DNA of 37,926 nt from assembly GCF_000308795.1 (NCBI RefSeq), contig NZ_BAGK01000195.1, positions 1 through 37,926 of the forward strand, in the 5' to 3' direction. Made by a program: the position numbers and the translations under genes. The stretch is from Nocardia thailandica NBRC 100428 (GTDB lineage Bacteria; Actinomycetota; Actinomycetes; Mycobacteriales; Mycobacteriaceae). Of this stretch, positions 8,405 through 15,984 are shown piece by piece; within the stretch, counting starts at the first letter, position 1; every line of letters starts with the position of its first letter. The notes below the pieces were generated by a model, which was not told where the DNA came from, did not search any database, and was given only the letters and a program-made list of their open reading frames with translations.

Positions 8405-9049
8405 ATGGTCTATCCGGATCGCCTCGCCGCCGGACGCGCGCTCGGCGGATCGCTGACCCACCTGCGCGCGGCCGATCCGCTGCTGCTGGGACTCCCCCGC
8501 GGCGGCGTGCCGGTCGCCGTCGGCATCGCCGAGGTCATCGGCGGCCGCGTCGACGTCCTGCTGGTTCGCAAGCTCGGCCTGCCCCGGCACCCCGAGCTGG
8601 CGATGGCCGCGCTCGGCGACGGCGGCGTCCTCGTCCTCAACGACGACGTGCTGGCGCGCAGCGGGGTCTCCCCGGACGAGTTCGCCGAGGTCGAGGCGGC
8701 CGAACGGGCCGAGCTGGAACGCAGGCGGGCACTGTTGCGGGCGGGCGCGCCGCCGCCGGACCTCGCCGGGCGCACCGTGGTGATCGTCGACGACGGGATG
8801 GCCACGGGCGCCACCGTGGCCGCGGCGTGCCGGGTCGCGCGCGCCCGGCGGCCACGGCGGCTGGTGGTCGCCGTGCCGGTGTCGTCGCCGGAGGCGATGC
8901 ACCGGGTGACGCCCGAGACCGACGAACTGGTGTGCCCGTGGGTGCCGGGGGAGCTCGGCGGTGTCGGCGGCGCCTACGACGACTTCCACCAGCTCACCGA
9001 CGCCGAGGTCCTCGACCTGCTCGCCGCGCCGCCCGCGGGCCCCGCCTGA
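8405..9049 (+). CDS. Phosphoribosyltransferase-domain protein
   Basis: A 214-residue type I phosphoribosyltransferase fold. The PRPP-binding loop VVIVDDGMATGAT is clear near residue 120, and the N-terminal LLGLPRGGVPVAVGIAEVIGGRVDVLLVRKLG fits the stand-alone actinobacterial/Deinococcus-type PRTases often fused to or found beside hydrolases. The acceptor base or substrate is unknown. The ATG is preceded by CGGAGG within the 8-nt gap after TAGCGT (8391-8396), so either a short leader or a leaderless message is possible. The stop abuts the convergent stop of the PLP enzyme with no intervening base. Confidence 0.82.
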   Translation: MVYPDRLAAGRALGGSLTHLRAADPLLLGLPRGGVPVAVGIAEVIGGRVDVLLVRKLGLPRHPELAMAALGDGGVLVLNDDVLARSGVSPDEFAEVEAAERAELERRRALLRAGAPPPDLAGRTVVIVDDGMATGATVAAACRVARARRPRRLVVAVPVSSPEAMHRVTPETDELVCPWVPGELGGVGGAYDDFHQLTDAEVLDLLAAPPAGPA

Positions 9050-10219
9050 TCAGCCGAAACACTGTCCTTCGCCGCGGTAGGTCGGCACCGACTCCCGGCC
9101 GCCGTCCGCGTCGACGAGGTGCACCGTGTCGAATCGCTCGCAGAGCTCGCCCGCCTTGGCGTGCCGGAACCACACGCGGTCCCCGATCTCGAGCCCGGCC
9201 GCGCCCGACAGCGGCGTCTGCACCTCGCCCGCGCCCTCGGACCCGAGCAGCTTCAGCCCGGCGGGCCACACCGGCAGCGGCACCCGGCTCGGCCCGGCGG
9301 GCCCGGAGGCGATGTAGCCGCCCGCGAAGACGGTGGCGATGTTCGGCGAGGGCCGTCGCAGCACGGGGGTGGCGAAGTACATGGCCGGGCGCGGCGTGAA
9401 GGACCGGTAGTGGTCGAAGAGGGTGGGGACGTAGAGCCCGGACCCGGCGGTCACCTCGGTGACATCGGGGTCGGCGACCGAGACCTCGATCGATCCGGTG
9501 CCGCCGCTGTTGACGATCTCGAGCGGACCCACCTGCGAGCGCACCGCGTCCAGCACCCGTACCCGGCGCCGGGTGATCTCGGCGGCGGAGAGCCGCTTGA
9601 CCACCCGCACGGCGGGGTTGCTGTCGGGAAGTCCGGCGATCTGCGCCTCGTAGGTCATCACGCCCGCCACGGTGAACCCTTGGCGCACCGCCTCTTTCGC
9701 CAGTGCGGCGGCCTGGTCGGGGCTGCGCACCGGCGAGCGGCGCACGCCGAGGTGCAGCGGACCGATCCGCAGCGAGGCGTCGACGTCGAGGCACACGCGC
9801 GGGTGGGCGAGATCGGTGCCGAGCGCGTCGCGGACGAAGCTCAGCTGGGCGGGGTCGTCGATCATGAGGGTGACCGCGCCGAGCGCGACCGGGTCGGCGG
9901 CCAGCTCGCGCAGCGCGGCGCGGTCGACGGTCGGGTAGCCGAGCAGGACGTCGCGCGCGCCGAGGCCGACCAGCCACAGCGCCTCGCGCAGCGAGTAGGC
10001 CATGATGCCGGCGAAGCCGCCGCGGGCGGTGAGATCGGGGCCGAGCACCTCGGCGAGCACCGCCCGGCAGCGCACCGACTTGCTGGCCACCCGGATGGCG
10101 ACCCCGCCCGCCCGGCGGACGAGATCGTCGGCGTTGGCGAGCAGCGCCGCCCGGTCGAGCGCCGCCAGCGGTGGGTCGAGGTCGGCGGTCGCCTCGTGCA
10201 GGACGGCCTGTGCGGTCAT
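9050..10219 (-). CDS. PLP-dependent amino acid deaminase/aldolase (alanine racemase-fold, DSD1/D-threonine aldolase-like)
   Basis: About 389 residues with an alanine-racemase-type N-terminal barrel. The PLP lysine is in IRVASKSVRC, and further family segments include GVMTYEAQIAGL and IVNSGGTGSIEV. The C-terminal domain (GDRVWFRHAKAGELCERF) is where D-serine dehydratases and D-threonine aldolases place a metal ligand pair (H-x-C or H-x-D); here the pair reads H-A-K, as I recall for the actinobacterial 'amino acid deaminase/aldolase' group. Reaction on a D- or beta-hydroxy amino acid is likely but the substrate is not known. I prefer the ATG at 10219, preceded by AGGTGA at 5-6 nt; an in-frame GTG at 10228 has no correctly spaced site. 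It lies 57 bp downstream of the TetR-like gene on the same strand. Confidence 0.8.
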   Translation of the reverse strand: MTAQAVLHEATADLDPPLAALDRAALLANADDLVRRAGGVAIRVASKSVRCRAVLAEVLGPDLTARGGFAGIMAYSLREALWLVGLGARDVLLGYPTVDRAALRELAADPVALGAVTLMIDDPAQLSFVRDALGTDLAHPRVCLDVDASLRIGPLHLGVRRSPVRSPDQAAALAKEAVRQGFTVAGVMTYEAQIAGLPDSNPAVRVVKRLSAAEITRRRVRVLDAVRSQVGPLEIVNSGGTGSIEVSVADPDVTEVTAGSGLYVPTLFDHYRSFTPRPAMYFATPVLRRPSPNIATVFAGGYIASGPAGPSRVPLPVWPAGLKLLGSEGAGEVQTPLSGAAGLEIGDRVWFRHAKAGELCERFDTVHLVDADGGRESVPTYRGEGQCFG

Positions 10220-10276
10220 CGAGGTCACCTGCCTACTGAACCACCGATCTGGTCAGGCGTCCAGCATTTGCGGATC

Positions 10277-10720
10277 TCAGGCGTCGACAGCCTTCAGGGT
10301 CAGGCAGCCGACCAGGTCGTCGAGCACGATCACCACGGTCTCGTCATTACCGTCGGCCAGCCAGCGCAGCACGGTGCCGTAGAGCACCGACACCAGCATG
10401 GTGGCCAGCGAGTCGAGCGGTTCGAGCCATTGCGCGCCCGCCAGGCGCGCGCACAGATCAAGGAAGGCCGCGCCCTCGCCGTCCATCTGCTGGAAGATGT
10501 CGATCGACCCCTGCCCCACGGTGGTGCCGGTCCCGTTGACGCGCTCGCGCATGGTGTCGAGCGTGGTCTCGTAGGCGGCCAGCTGCCGGGTCGGGGTGGC
10601 GCGGACCGTGGGCCAGTAGGCGGTGAGACCGGCGTGCAGCAGCACTCGCAGCGCCCGCACACCGGAGGTGGTCAGGCCCGCCGCAGCCTGTTCGACGGCG
10701 ACCCGTACGGGGTCACGCAT
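10277..10720 (-). CDS. TetR-family ligand-binding domain without a helix-turn-helix
   Basis: A 147-residue, mainly helical protein. Segments such as LLHAGLTAYWPTVRATPTRQLAAYETTL and SLATMLVSVLYGTVLRWLADGNDE match the C-terminal ligand-binding/dimerisation domain of TetR/AcrR regulators of the type that reads 'W..v...P..q...yElt...lr'. The N-terminal HTH of about 50-60 residues is absent: codons upstream of the ATG at 10720 in this frame, and the other minus-strand frames, show no HTH. It may be a decayed regulator, or a protein that modulates other TetR proteins by heterodimerisation (inference). An upstream ATG at 10840 would extend it but adds only low-complexity Arg/Ser sequence. The gene sits between the PLP enzyme and an AT-richer gap. 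Confidence 0.55.
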   Translation of the reverse strand: MRDPVRVAVEQAAAGLTTSGVRALRVLLHAGLTAYWPTVRATPTRQLAAYETTLDTMRERVNGTGTTVGQGSIDIFQQMDGEGAAFLDLCARLAGAQWLEPLDSLATMLVSVLYGTVLRWLADGNDETVVIVLDDLVGCLTLKAVDA

Positions 10721-10884
10721 TGTTTTCTCGGTAAGTTCTCGATTTGCGCTCAACAAAGGACTCCTCGGCAACTGACTACGCTGCCCGCCACAGTGCGATC
10801 GGATCGGCTCGGACGCTGCCCGCCCGCGGTGCCGATCCATCCAGCGACCTCGATGGTAGAAGGTTTTCTGGATCCGTGAACTGA

Positions 10885-10908
10885 TTCAGTCGGCATTTTC
10901 AGACTGAA
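10885..10908. repeat. Perfect 7-bp inverted repeat (possible operator)
   Basis: TTCAGTC (10885-10891) and GACTGAA (10902-10908) are perfect complements with a 10-nt spacer. The geometry suits a dimeric regulator. It lies 164 bp upstream of the TetR-like start and about 250 bp upstream of the phosphatase start. No T-run follows, so a terminator is less likely. Confidence 0.35.
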
Positions 10909-11146
10909 AGATTGTTTTGTTATCCGACCGCGATGTGCGGAAAACAGACTGGTCGGAAGGAATTTATCGGTCGGTACGCGGATTTCGCCACCCCCTCCCC
11001 CGGCGTGTCCGTCCCGACCACGGTACCGGCCCCGCCGCGCGCCGCTCGCCGATGTGGGGGAAGGCACAGTGACGAGCGGCCGAACAACCGTCACAAGTTC
11101 GGTGTCGACCGCGCAAAACTGCGCGTGGGTCGGTTACGTGCGCGGT

Positions 11147-11152
11147 TAGCCT
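11147..11152 (+). promoter_or_regulatory. -10 hexamer of the phosphatase gene
   Basis: TAGCCT ends six nucleotides before the GTG start at 11159 and predicts a leaderless transcript. There is no Shine-Dalgarno sequence at the usual distance. Confidence 0.4.
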
Positions 11153-11158
11153 TGATCG

Positions 11159-11905
11159 GTGACTCTTTCGCCGCCCGCAGACCAGTACTTCCTCAGCGGA
11201 ACCTTCAATTTCCGTGACATCGGCGGCCTGCGCACGACGGACGGCGGCCGCACCCGCCCCGGCGTGCTGCTGCGCTCGGCCCAGCTGTCCGGGCTCGACG
11301 ACCACGGCCGGACCGCCCTGCTCGGCCTCGGCGTGACCGCGGTCCACGACCTGCGCGGACCGGCGGAGATCGACACCATCGGCCACGACGCCCTCCCCGA
11401 ACAGATCCGCCTGCTGGTCACCCCGTTCGACACCCGCCTCGACGACACCCCGCCGCACGAGGCGCGCACCCGCTCCGAACGCGAGCACATGCTCGGCGTC
11501 TACCGCGCGTTCCCGGAGCGGCCCGAGGCGCACCGGGCCATCGTCGCGCTGGCCACCGCGATCGCCGACGGCGACGGTGCGGTCCTGGTGCACTGCGCGG
11601 CGGGCAAGGACCGCACCGGCTGGGCGGTGGCCACCCTGCTGCGCGCGGTCGGCGTCACCGAGGAGGACGTCCTGGCCGACTACATGGCCTCGGCCGCGGG
11701 CGCCGAGGCGCTACGCAGGCTGCTGACCACCAGCTGGCCCGGCCGGATCGTCTCCGACGACCTGCTCGGCGTGTTCCCGGAGTACCTCCGCGCCTCCGAC
11801 GAGGCGGTCCTCGACCACCACGGCAGCTTCGAGAACTATCTGAAGGCGGCCGGGCTCGGCGCCGGCCTGCGCGACCGGCTGCGCGCCAGGTTGCTGGCGG
11901 CCTGA
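11159..11905 (+). CDS. Tyrosine/serine protein phosphatase (PtpB-like)
   Basis: A 248-residue protein starting with the FNFRDIGGLRT segment and carrying the P-loop VHCAAGKDRTGWA (C-x5-R), both diagnostic of the actinobacterial/MptpB-type tyrosine-serine phosphatases (PF13350). The catalytic Cys and Arg are present, as is the Lys and Asp that distinguish this HCxxGKDRTG subclass, which in MptpB also acts on phosphoinositides. The C-terminal helices are normal. In pathogenic mycobacteria MptpB is secreted and acts on host signalling; no signal peptide is visible here and export cannot be judged. The GTG start is supported by the hexamer TAGCCT at -6. It is convergent with the truncated adenylate-forming gene, 28 bp apart. 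Confidence 0.9.
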   Translation: MTLSPPADQYFLSGTFNFRDIGGLRTTDGGRTRPGVLLRSAQLSGLDDHGRTALLGLGVTAVHDLRGPAEIDTIGHDALPEQIRLLVTPFDTRLDDTPPHEARTRSEREHMLGVYRAFPERPEAHRAIVALATAIADGDGAVLVHCAAGKDRTGWAVATLLRAVGVTEEDVLADYMASAAGAEALRRLLTTSWPGRIVSDDLLGVFPEYLRASDEAVLDHHGSFENYLKAAGLGAGLRDRLRARLLAA

Positions 11906-11933
11906 ACACCGCGCCCGATCGAGCGGGCCGTCC

Positions 11934-13193
11934 TCACAGCCCGCTGACCCGGCGTTCCCCTTCGCTGCGCCGCACAAGGCCGTTTCCGTCGATGCGCACG
12001 AGATCGCCTGTGCGGAACCAGTTCCCGGTGAAGCGGGTCAGGGCGGCGGCCGGATCGTTCCAGTAGCGGCGGCTGACACTCGGCCCGCGACAGAGCAGTT
12101 CGCCGACGCCCTCCCCCGCGCGCGGCCCGGTCAGCGCGACCTCGGTACCGCCGACGGCGAAACCGAGCAGCCCGGCCGGGTCGGCGTGGTCCGTGTCGTC
12201 GAGGGCGAGGCCGATACCGCTGGTCTCGGTGGCGCCCCACATCGACCACTGCCGCGCCCGCGGGAACACCTCGCGCAGCGCCGCCGCCGGGGCGGGCGCC
12301 CCGTCGGCGGCCCGCTCGGAACGATGACCCGCCTTGCTGATCCAGCGCACCCCGGTCGCGGCGGCGCCGTGGGCGCGCAGCAGCGGGAGCAGGCGGGTGA
12401 AGATGCGCGGGGTCGCCGAGAGCATGTCGATGCGCTCGGTGCACAGCGCCCGGGCGACGCCGCGGGAGTCGGGGGCGAGGACCACCGTGCCGCCGACGGC
12501 GAAGGTGGCCAGCATCTGGTCGACGCAGCCGCTGGCGTGCGACAGCGGAAGCAGGACCAGGTTGCGGATTCCGTCGGAGGGCAGGTCGAGCGCGCTCACC
12601 AGGGAACGGACCGCCGAGAGCAGGTTCTCGTTGCTCAGCTCCACCCCGCGCCGCGCGCCGGTCCCCGCGCCGGTGTAACAGAGCAGCGCCACGTCGCCGA
12701 GCGCGGCGCCGTCGTCGATGAAGGCGTGCCCGTCGGGCAGGGGCGCGTCCGGGCCGAGGACGAAGTCCGCGCAGCTGTCGGCCAGCACCCGCTCGGTCTC
12801 CCCCGCGTCCAGGCCGTCGGGTACCAGCACCGGTACCGCGCCCGAGAGCAGGGCGCCGAGGAAGGCCTGCACCCAGCGCGCCCCCGCGGGCATGCGCACC
12901 GCCACCCGGTCGCCGTAGCCGATGCCGTGGTTCTGCAGGCCGCCCGCGATCCGCGAGGCGCGGTGCCACAGTTCGCGATACGTCAGCCGGGGGCCGCCGA
13001 CCTCGACGACCGCCTCGCGCGAGGTGAACGAATGCACGCGCAGATCCAGGAGTTCGGTGAGCGCCGGGCTGAGGTTGCCGTAGCGCAGCACCCCGTCGGC
13101 GCCGCGCGCGACCGGCAGGTCGGTCCCCAGTGCGCGCGCGGCGGGGAACTCGACGATGGTGGCCCCGGCCTCCGGTTCGCTGTCTCTCATCAC
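11934..13193 (-). CDS. Adenylate-forming (ANL) enzyme lacking the C-terminal subdomain
   Basis: A 419-residue class I adenylate-forming protein. It has the N-terminal acyl-binding region (LTYRELWHRASRIAGGLQ, GDRVAVRMPAG), the A5-like WGATETSG and the A7 motif TGDLVRIDGNG, then stops about 15 residues later. The C-terminal subdomain of about 100 residues, with the A8 hinge and the A10 catalytic lysine, is missing. The A3 phosphate loop is also altered: YTGAGTGARRGV in place of YTSGTTGxPKGV. Downstream DNA belongs to the convergent phosphatase gene and no continuation in another frame is seen. It may still adenylate weakly, bind acyl-adenylate, or be a decaying gene. It follows the crotonase gene by 69 bp on the same strand, suggesting joint acyl-CoA metabolism. 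Confidence 0.75.
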   Translation of the reverse strand: MMRDSEPEAGATIVEFPAARALGTDLPVARGADGVLRYGNLSPALTELLDLRVHSFTSREAVVEVGGPRLTYRELWHRASRIAGGLQNHGIGYGDRVAVRMPAGARWVQAFLGALLSGAVPVLVPDGLDAGETERVLADSCADFVLGPDAPLPDGHAFIDDGAALGDVALLCYTGAGTGARRGVELSNENLLSAVRSLVSALDLPSDGIRNLVLLPLSHASGCVDQMLATFAVGGTVVLAPDSRGVARALCTERIDMLSATPRIFTRLLPLLRAHGAAATGVRWISKAGHRSERAADGAPAPAAALREVFPRARQWSMWGATETSGIGLALDDTDHADPAGLLGFAVGGTEVALTGPRAGEGVGELLCRGPSVSRRYWNDPAAALTRFTGNWFRTGDLVRIDGNGLVRRSEGERRVSGL

Positions 13194-13230
13194 AAACCTC
13201 CGGACGTCGCAGCAGCACCCCCGTCGACTA

Positions 13231-13246
13231 TATGACGTGGATCACA
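13231..13246. promoter_or_regulatory. Possible Crp/GlxR-like site
   Basis: TATGA-N6-TCACA differs by one base from the TGTGA-N6-TCACA consensus of Crp-type regulators. It lies 38-53 bp upstream of the truncated adenylate-forming gene, in the gap after the crotonase gene. Such matches can occur by chance. Confidence 0.25.
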
Positions 13247-13262
13247 CTTCTGTCAGCGAACG

Positions 13263-14057
13263 CTACTGCCCCCGGTACGTCGCCTTGCCCGGGCCGACCG
13301 CGAGGAAGCTGCGCACCGCGCCCTTCAGGTCCTCGGTCGCGAACAGCTCGCCCGAGACCTGCGGGGTGACCGAATCGGCATGGGCCACACCGCCGGAGCG
13401 CCACGCGCCGATGATCTGCTTGGTCGCCGCGTGCGCGCGGGTCGGGCCGTCGGCCAGCCGGTGCGTCAGCGCCGTCGCCGCCGGTTCGAGGTCCTCGTGC
13501 ACCGCGTTCACCACGCCCCAGTCGGCCAGGGTGGCGGCGTCGTAGAGGTCACCGGTCATGACGAACTCGCGGGCCCGGCCGGAACCGGCCCGCTCGGCCA
13601 GCCGCTGGGGGCCGCCCATCGACGGGGTCAGCCCGACCACGGTCTCCACGAGGCCGAACTTGGCCTTCGGCGCGGCCAGGATGATGTCGCAGGCCAGCGC
13701 GATCTCGAAGGCGGCGGTCAGGGTGAGCCCGTGCGCGGCGAAGACCACCGGGCACGGCAGCGCCTCCAGCGGGTGGATGATCCGGTCGAACAGGTCGCGC
13801 CACAGCTGGGCGCCCTGCTCGATGGACAGGCCGTCGAACACGTTGACGTCCACGCCGCCGGAGACCACCTTGCCCTCCGCGCGCAGCAGCACCGCCCGCG
13901 GCGGCTGGGCCGTCAGCGCGGCGATATCGGCGATCAGCGAGTCCATCAGCGCGCGGTCGAACAGGTTCAGCGGCGGGCTGGCCAGCGTCAGGGTCGCGAC
14001 TTCGGCGCCGCCCGCGGTGAAGTCGCGGGACAGGCGGGTGGGCTGGTTTTCACTCAT
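13263..14057 (-). CDS. Enoyl-CoA hydratase/isomerase family protein
   Basis: A 264-residue crotonase. The two oxyanion-hole segments are AEGKVVSGGVDVNVF and FAAHGLTLTAAFEIALACDI, and a catalytic-type Glu is in GLVETVVGLTPSMGG. These place it in the enoyl-CoA hydratase/isomerase family (fatty acid or branched-chain acyl-CoA metabolism), though the specific substrate cannot be read. The ATG at 14057 has TACGCT seven nucleotides upstream, so the message is probably leaderless. The adenylate-forming gene follows on the same strand after 69 bp. It is divergent from the GST-like gene across 49 bp. Confidence 0.88.
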   Translation of the reverse strand: MSENQPTRLSRDFTAGGAEVATLTLASPPLNLFDRALMDSLIADIAALTAQPPRAVLLRAEGKVVSGGVDVNVFDGLSIEQGAQLWRDLFDRIIHPLEALPCPVVFAAHGLTLTAAFEIALACDIILAAPKAKFGLVETVVGLTPSMGGPQRLAERAGSGRAREFVMTGDLYDAATLADWGVVNAVHEDLEPAATALTHRLADGPTRAHAATKQIIGAWRSGGVAHADSVTPQVSGELFATEDLKGAVRSFLAVGPGKATYRGQ

Positions 14058-14064
14058 GCGCCTC

Positions 14065-14070
14065 AGCGTA
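14065..14070 (-). promoter_or_regulatory. -10 hexamer of the crotonase gene
   Basis: TACGCT on the minus strand ends seven nucleotides before the ATG at 14057, the leaderless spacing. Confidence 0.4.
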
Positions 14071-14106
14071 AGGCCCGGCGGGGGGCGGATCTGGAAGACT
14101 GGAGCG

Positions 14107-15123
14107 GTGAGCGATGCCGATGCCGGTGCGGGGAGCTACGTCGAACCTGGCGAGTTCCGCCGCGACACCAACTACATCACCACGCGGATCACCGCCGACG
14201 GCCGTGACGGCTATCCCGTGGCACCCGACCGCTACCGCCTCGTCGCGGCCCGCGCCTGCCCGTGGGCGAACCGCACGCTGATCGTGCGCCGCCTGCTCGG
14301 CCTCGAGCCGGTGCTGTCGCTCGGCCTGTGCGGGCCCACCCACGACAAGCTCAGCTGGACCTTCGACCTCGACCCGGGCGGGGTCGACCCGGTCCTCGGC
14401 ATCCACCGGCTGCGCGACGCCTACCTCGCGCGCTTCCCCGACTATCCGCGCGGCATCACCGTGCCCGCGATCGTCGACGTGCCGACCGGCCAGGTCGTCA
14501 CGAACGACTACGCCCGGATCACCCTCGACTTCTCCACCGAGTGGACGCGATATCACCGGGACGGCGCGCCGCAGCTGTACCCCGAGCACCTGCGCGCCGA
14601 GATCGACGAGATCAACGACGAGGTGTTCCGCGAGGTCAACAACGGCGTGTACCGCTGCGGTTTCGCCGGGAGCCAGGACGCCTACGACGCGGCCTACGCG
14701 CGCCTGTTCGCCGCGCTCGACCGGCTGAGCGAGCGGCTGAGCACCCGCCGCTACCTCGTCGGCGACACCATCACCGAGGCCGACGTCCGGCTGTTCACCA
14801 CATTGGTCCGATTCGACCCGGTCTATCACGGGCATTTCAAGTGCAACCGGACCAAGCTCACCGAGATGCCGGTGCTGTGGGCCTACGCCCGCGACCTGTT
14901 CGGCACCCCGGGGTTCGGCGACACCATCGACTTCGGTCAGATCAAGGAGCACTACTACGTGGTGCACCGCGACATCAACCCCACCGGGATCGTCCCGGTG
15001 GGACCCGACCTGTCGAACTGGCTCTCGCCGCACCACCGCGAGGAGCTGGGCGGACGTCCCTTCGGCGACGGCACGCCCCCGCCCCCGCCACCGGAGGCCG
15101 AGCGGGTGCCCGCGCTGGGCTGA
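14107..15123 (+). CDS. Xi-class glutathione S-transferase-like reductase (glutathionyl-hydroquinone reductase family)
   Basis: A 338-residue protein with the thioredoxin-fold N-terminus and the active-site motif ACPWANR, whose Cys is the catalytic residue of the xi class (YqjG/ECM4). The helical C-terminal domain contains EINDEVFREVNNGVYRCGFA and YLVGDTITEADVRLFTTLVRFD, both family hallmarks, and the C-terminal INPTGIVPVGP segment is also conserved. Characterised members reduce glutathionyl-hydroquinones. Nocardia and relatives use mycothiol rather than glutathione, so the physiological thiol is likely mycothiol (inference). The GTG start is preceded by GGAAG and GGAG. It is followed by a 114-bp gap and then the ABC gene cluster. 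Confidence 0.87.
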   Translation: MSDADAGAGSYVEPGEFRRDTNYITTRITADGRDGYPVAPDRYRLVAARACPWANRTLIVRRLLGLEPVLSLGLCGPTHDKLSWTFDLDPGGVDPVLGIHRLRDAYLARFPDYPRGITVPAIVDVPTGQVVTNDYARITLDFSTEWTRYHRDGAPQLYPEHLRAEIDEINDEVFREVNNGVYRCGFAGSQDAYDAAYARLFAALDRLSERLSTRRYLVGDTITEADVRLFTTLVRFDPVYHGHFKCNRTKLTEMPVLWAYARDLFGTPGFGDTIDFGQIKEHYYVVHRDINPTGIVPVGPDLSNWLSPHHREELGGRPFGDGTPPPPPPEAERVPALG

Positions 15124-15237
15124 GAGCACCGGCACACCCGGAACCGGCGCCCTGTCACCGGGCGTTGGGAAGATGAGCTGTCGGGGTTCCCGTCGCCTAC
15201 AGTGGCGGCGGGTACGGGCGAAGAGGAGGACGACGCC

Positions 15238-15984
15238 GTGTTCAAGAACAGGCTGGAGAAGACCGTGGTCGACATTCTCGACTCCGGCTCCAAACTGCAG
15301 GCCCCGGCGGTGGCCAAGTACGTGAAGTTCCTGCGGGAGCGGCATCCCGGCGAGAGTCCGGCCCAGATCGTCACGCGCCTGGAACAGCAGTACCTGCTCG
15401 CGGTCACCGGCAGCGGCGCCGCGGTCGGCGCGACCGCCGCCTTCCCCGGCGTCGGCACCGTCGCCGCGCTGGGCGCGGTGAGCGCGGAGACCGTGTTCTT
15501 CATGGAGGCCTCGGCGCTGTTCACCCTGGCGCAGGCCCACATCCACGGCATCGCGCCCGAGGACAACGAGGCCCGCCGCTCGCTGGTCCTCGCGGTCGTG
15601 CTCGGCGACAGCGGCATGGCCATCGTGCAGAAGGGCCTCGGCACCTCCGCCAAGAACTGGACGAGCGCCTTCGCCGACCGCATCCCGGGCATGGCGGGCA
15701 TCCACTCGAATCTGTTGCAGCAGTTCATCAAGAAGTTCATCACCAAGCGCGCGGCGCTCATGGCGGGCAAGGTGCTGCCCGCGGGCATCGGCGCGGCCAT
15801 CGGCGCCGCGGGCAACCGCACCCTCGGCCGCAAGACGGTCGACAACGCGCGCAAGGCGTTCGGGCCCGCGCCGACGCACTGGCGCGCCGACAACCTGGTC
15901 ATCGACGCCGACCCGCTGCCCGCGCTCGGCACGAAACCGCCCGCGATCACCCCGGCGCAGCGGACCAGGGCGAGCGAGCGGTGA
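15238..15984 (+). CDS. Conserved membrane-associated protein of unknown function (EcsC-like appearance)
   Basis: A 248-residue protein that I do not recognise with certainty. It has a helical N-terminus (FKNRLEKTVVDILDSG), a Gly/Ala-rich hydrophobic stretch (TGSGAAVGATAAFPGVGTVAALGAV, about 60-85) followed by another hydrophobic helix, and a second glycine-zipper-like segment (GKVLPAGIGAAIGAAGNRTLG, about 180-200). The layout recalls EcsC-type proteins, which accompany ABC transporters, but motif evidence is weak. The GTG at 15238 is preferred because AGGAGG lies eight nucleotides upstream; an earlier in-frame start at 15202 has none. The stop overlaps the ABC ATPase start as GTGA, so it belongs to the four-gene unit. 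Confidence 0.7.
   Translation: MFKNRLEKTVVDILDSGSKLQAPAVAKYVKFLRERHPGESPAQIVTRLEQQYLLAVTGSGAAVGATAAFPGVGTVAALGAVSAETVFFMEASALFTLAQAHIHGIAPEDNEARRSLVLAVVLGDSGMAIVQKGLGTSAKNWTSAFADRIPGMAGIHSNLLQQFIKKFITKRAALMAGKVLPAGIGAAIGAAGNRTLGRKTVDNARKAFGPAPTHWRADNLVIDADPLPALGTKPPAITPAQRTRASER

Larger units (their letters stand above)
10721..11158. other. Non-coding gap with locally lower GC
   Basis: No credible gene is seen in these 438 bp. The section around 10860-10990 is clearly poorer in GC than the surroundings. It contains the inverted repeat described at 10885-10908 and, at its right end, the TAGCCT hexamer of the phosphatase gene. It may hold promoters for both flanking genes, or be the scar of a lost segment such as the missing HTH of the TetR-like gene. 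Confidence 0.5.

Noticed and set aside
10912..11217. A 101-codon plus-strand frame across the AT-richer gap
   Set aside because: It runs into the phosphatase gene in another frame, has no ribosome site and no recognisable features.
13231..13246. A firm Crp/GlxR call for the TATGA-N6-TCACA site
   Set aside because: It has one mismatch and no cognate regulator in the window, so it is kept only as a low-confidence site.
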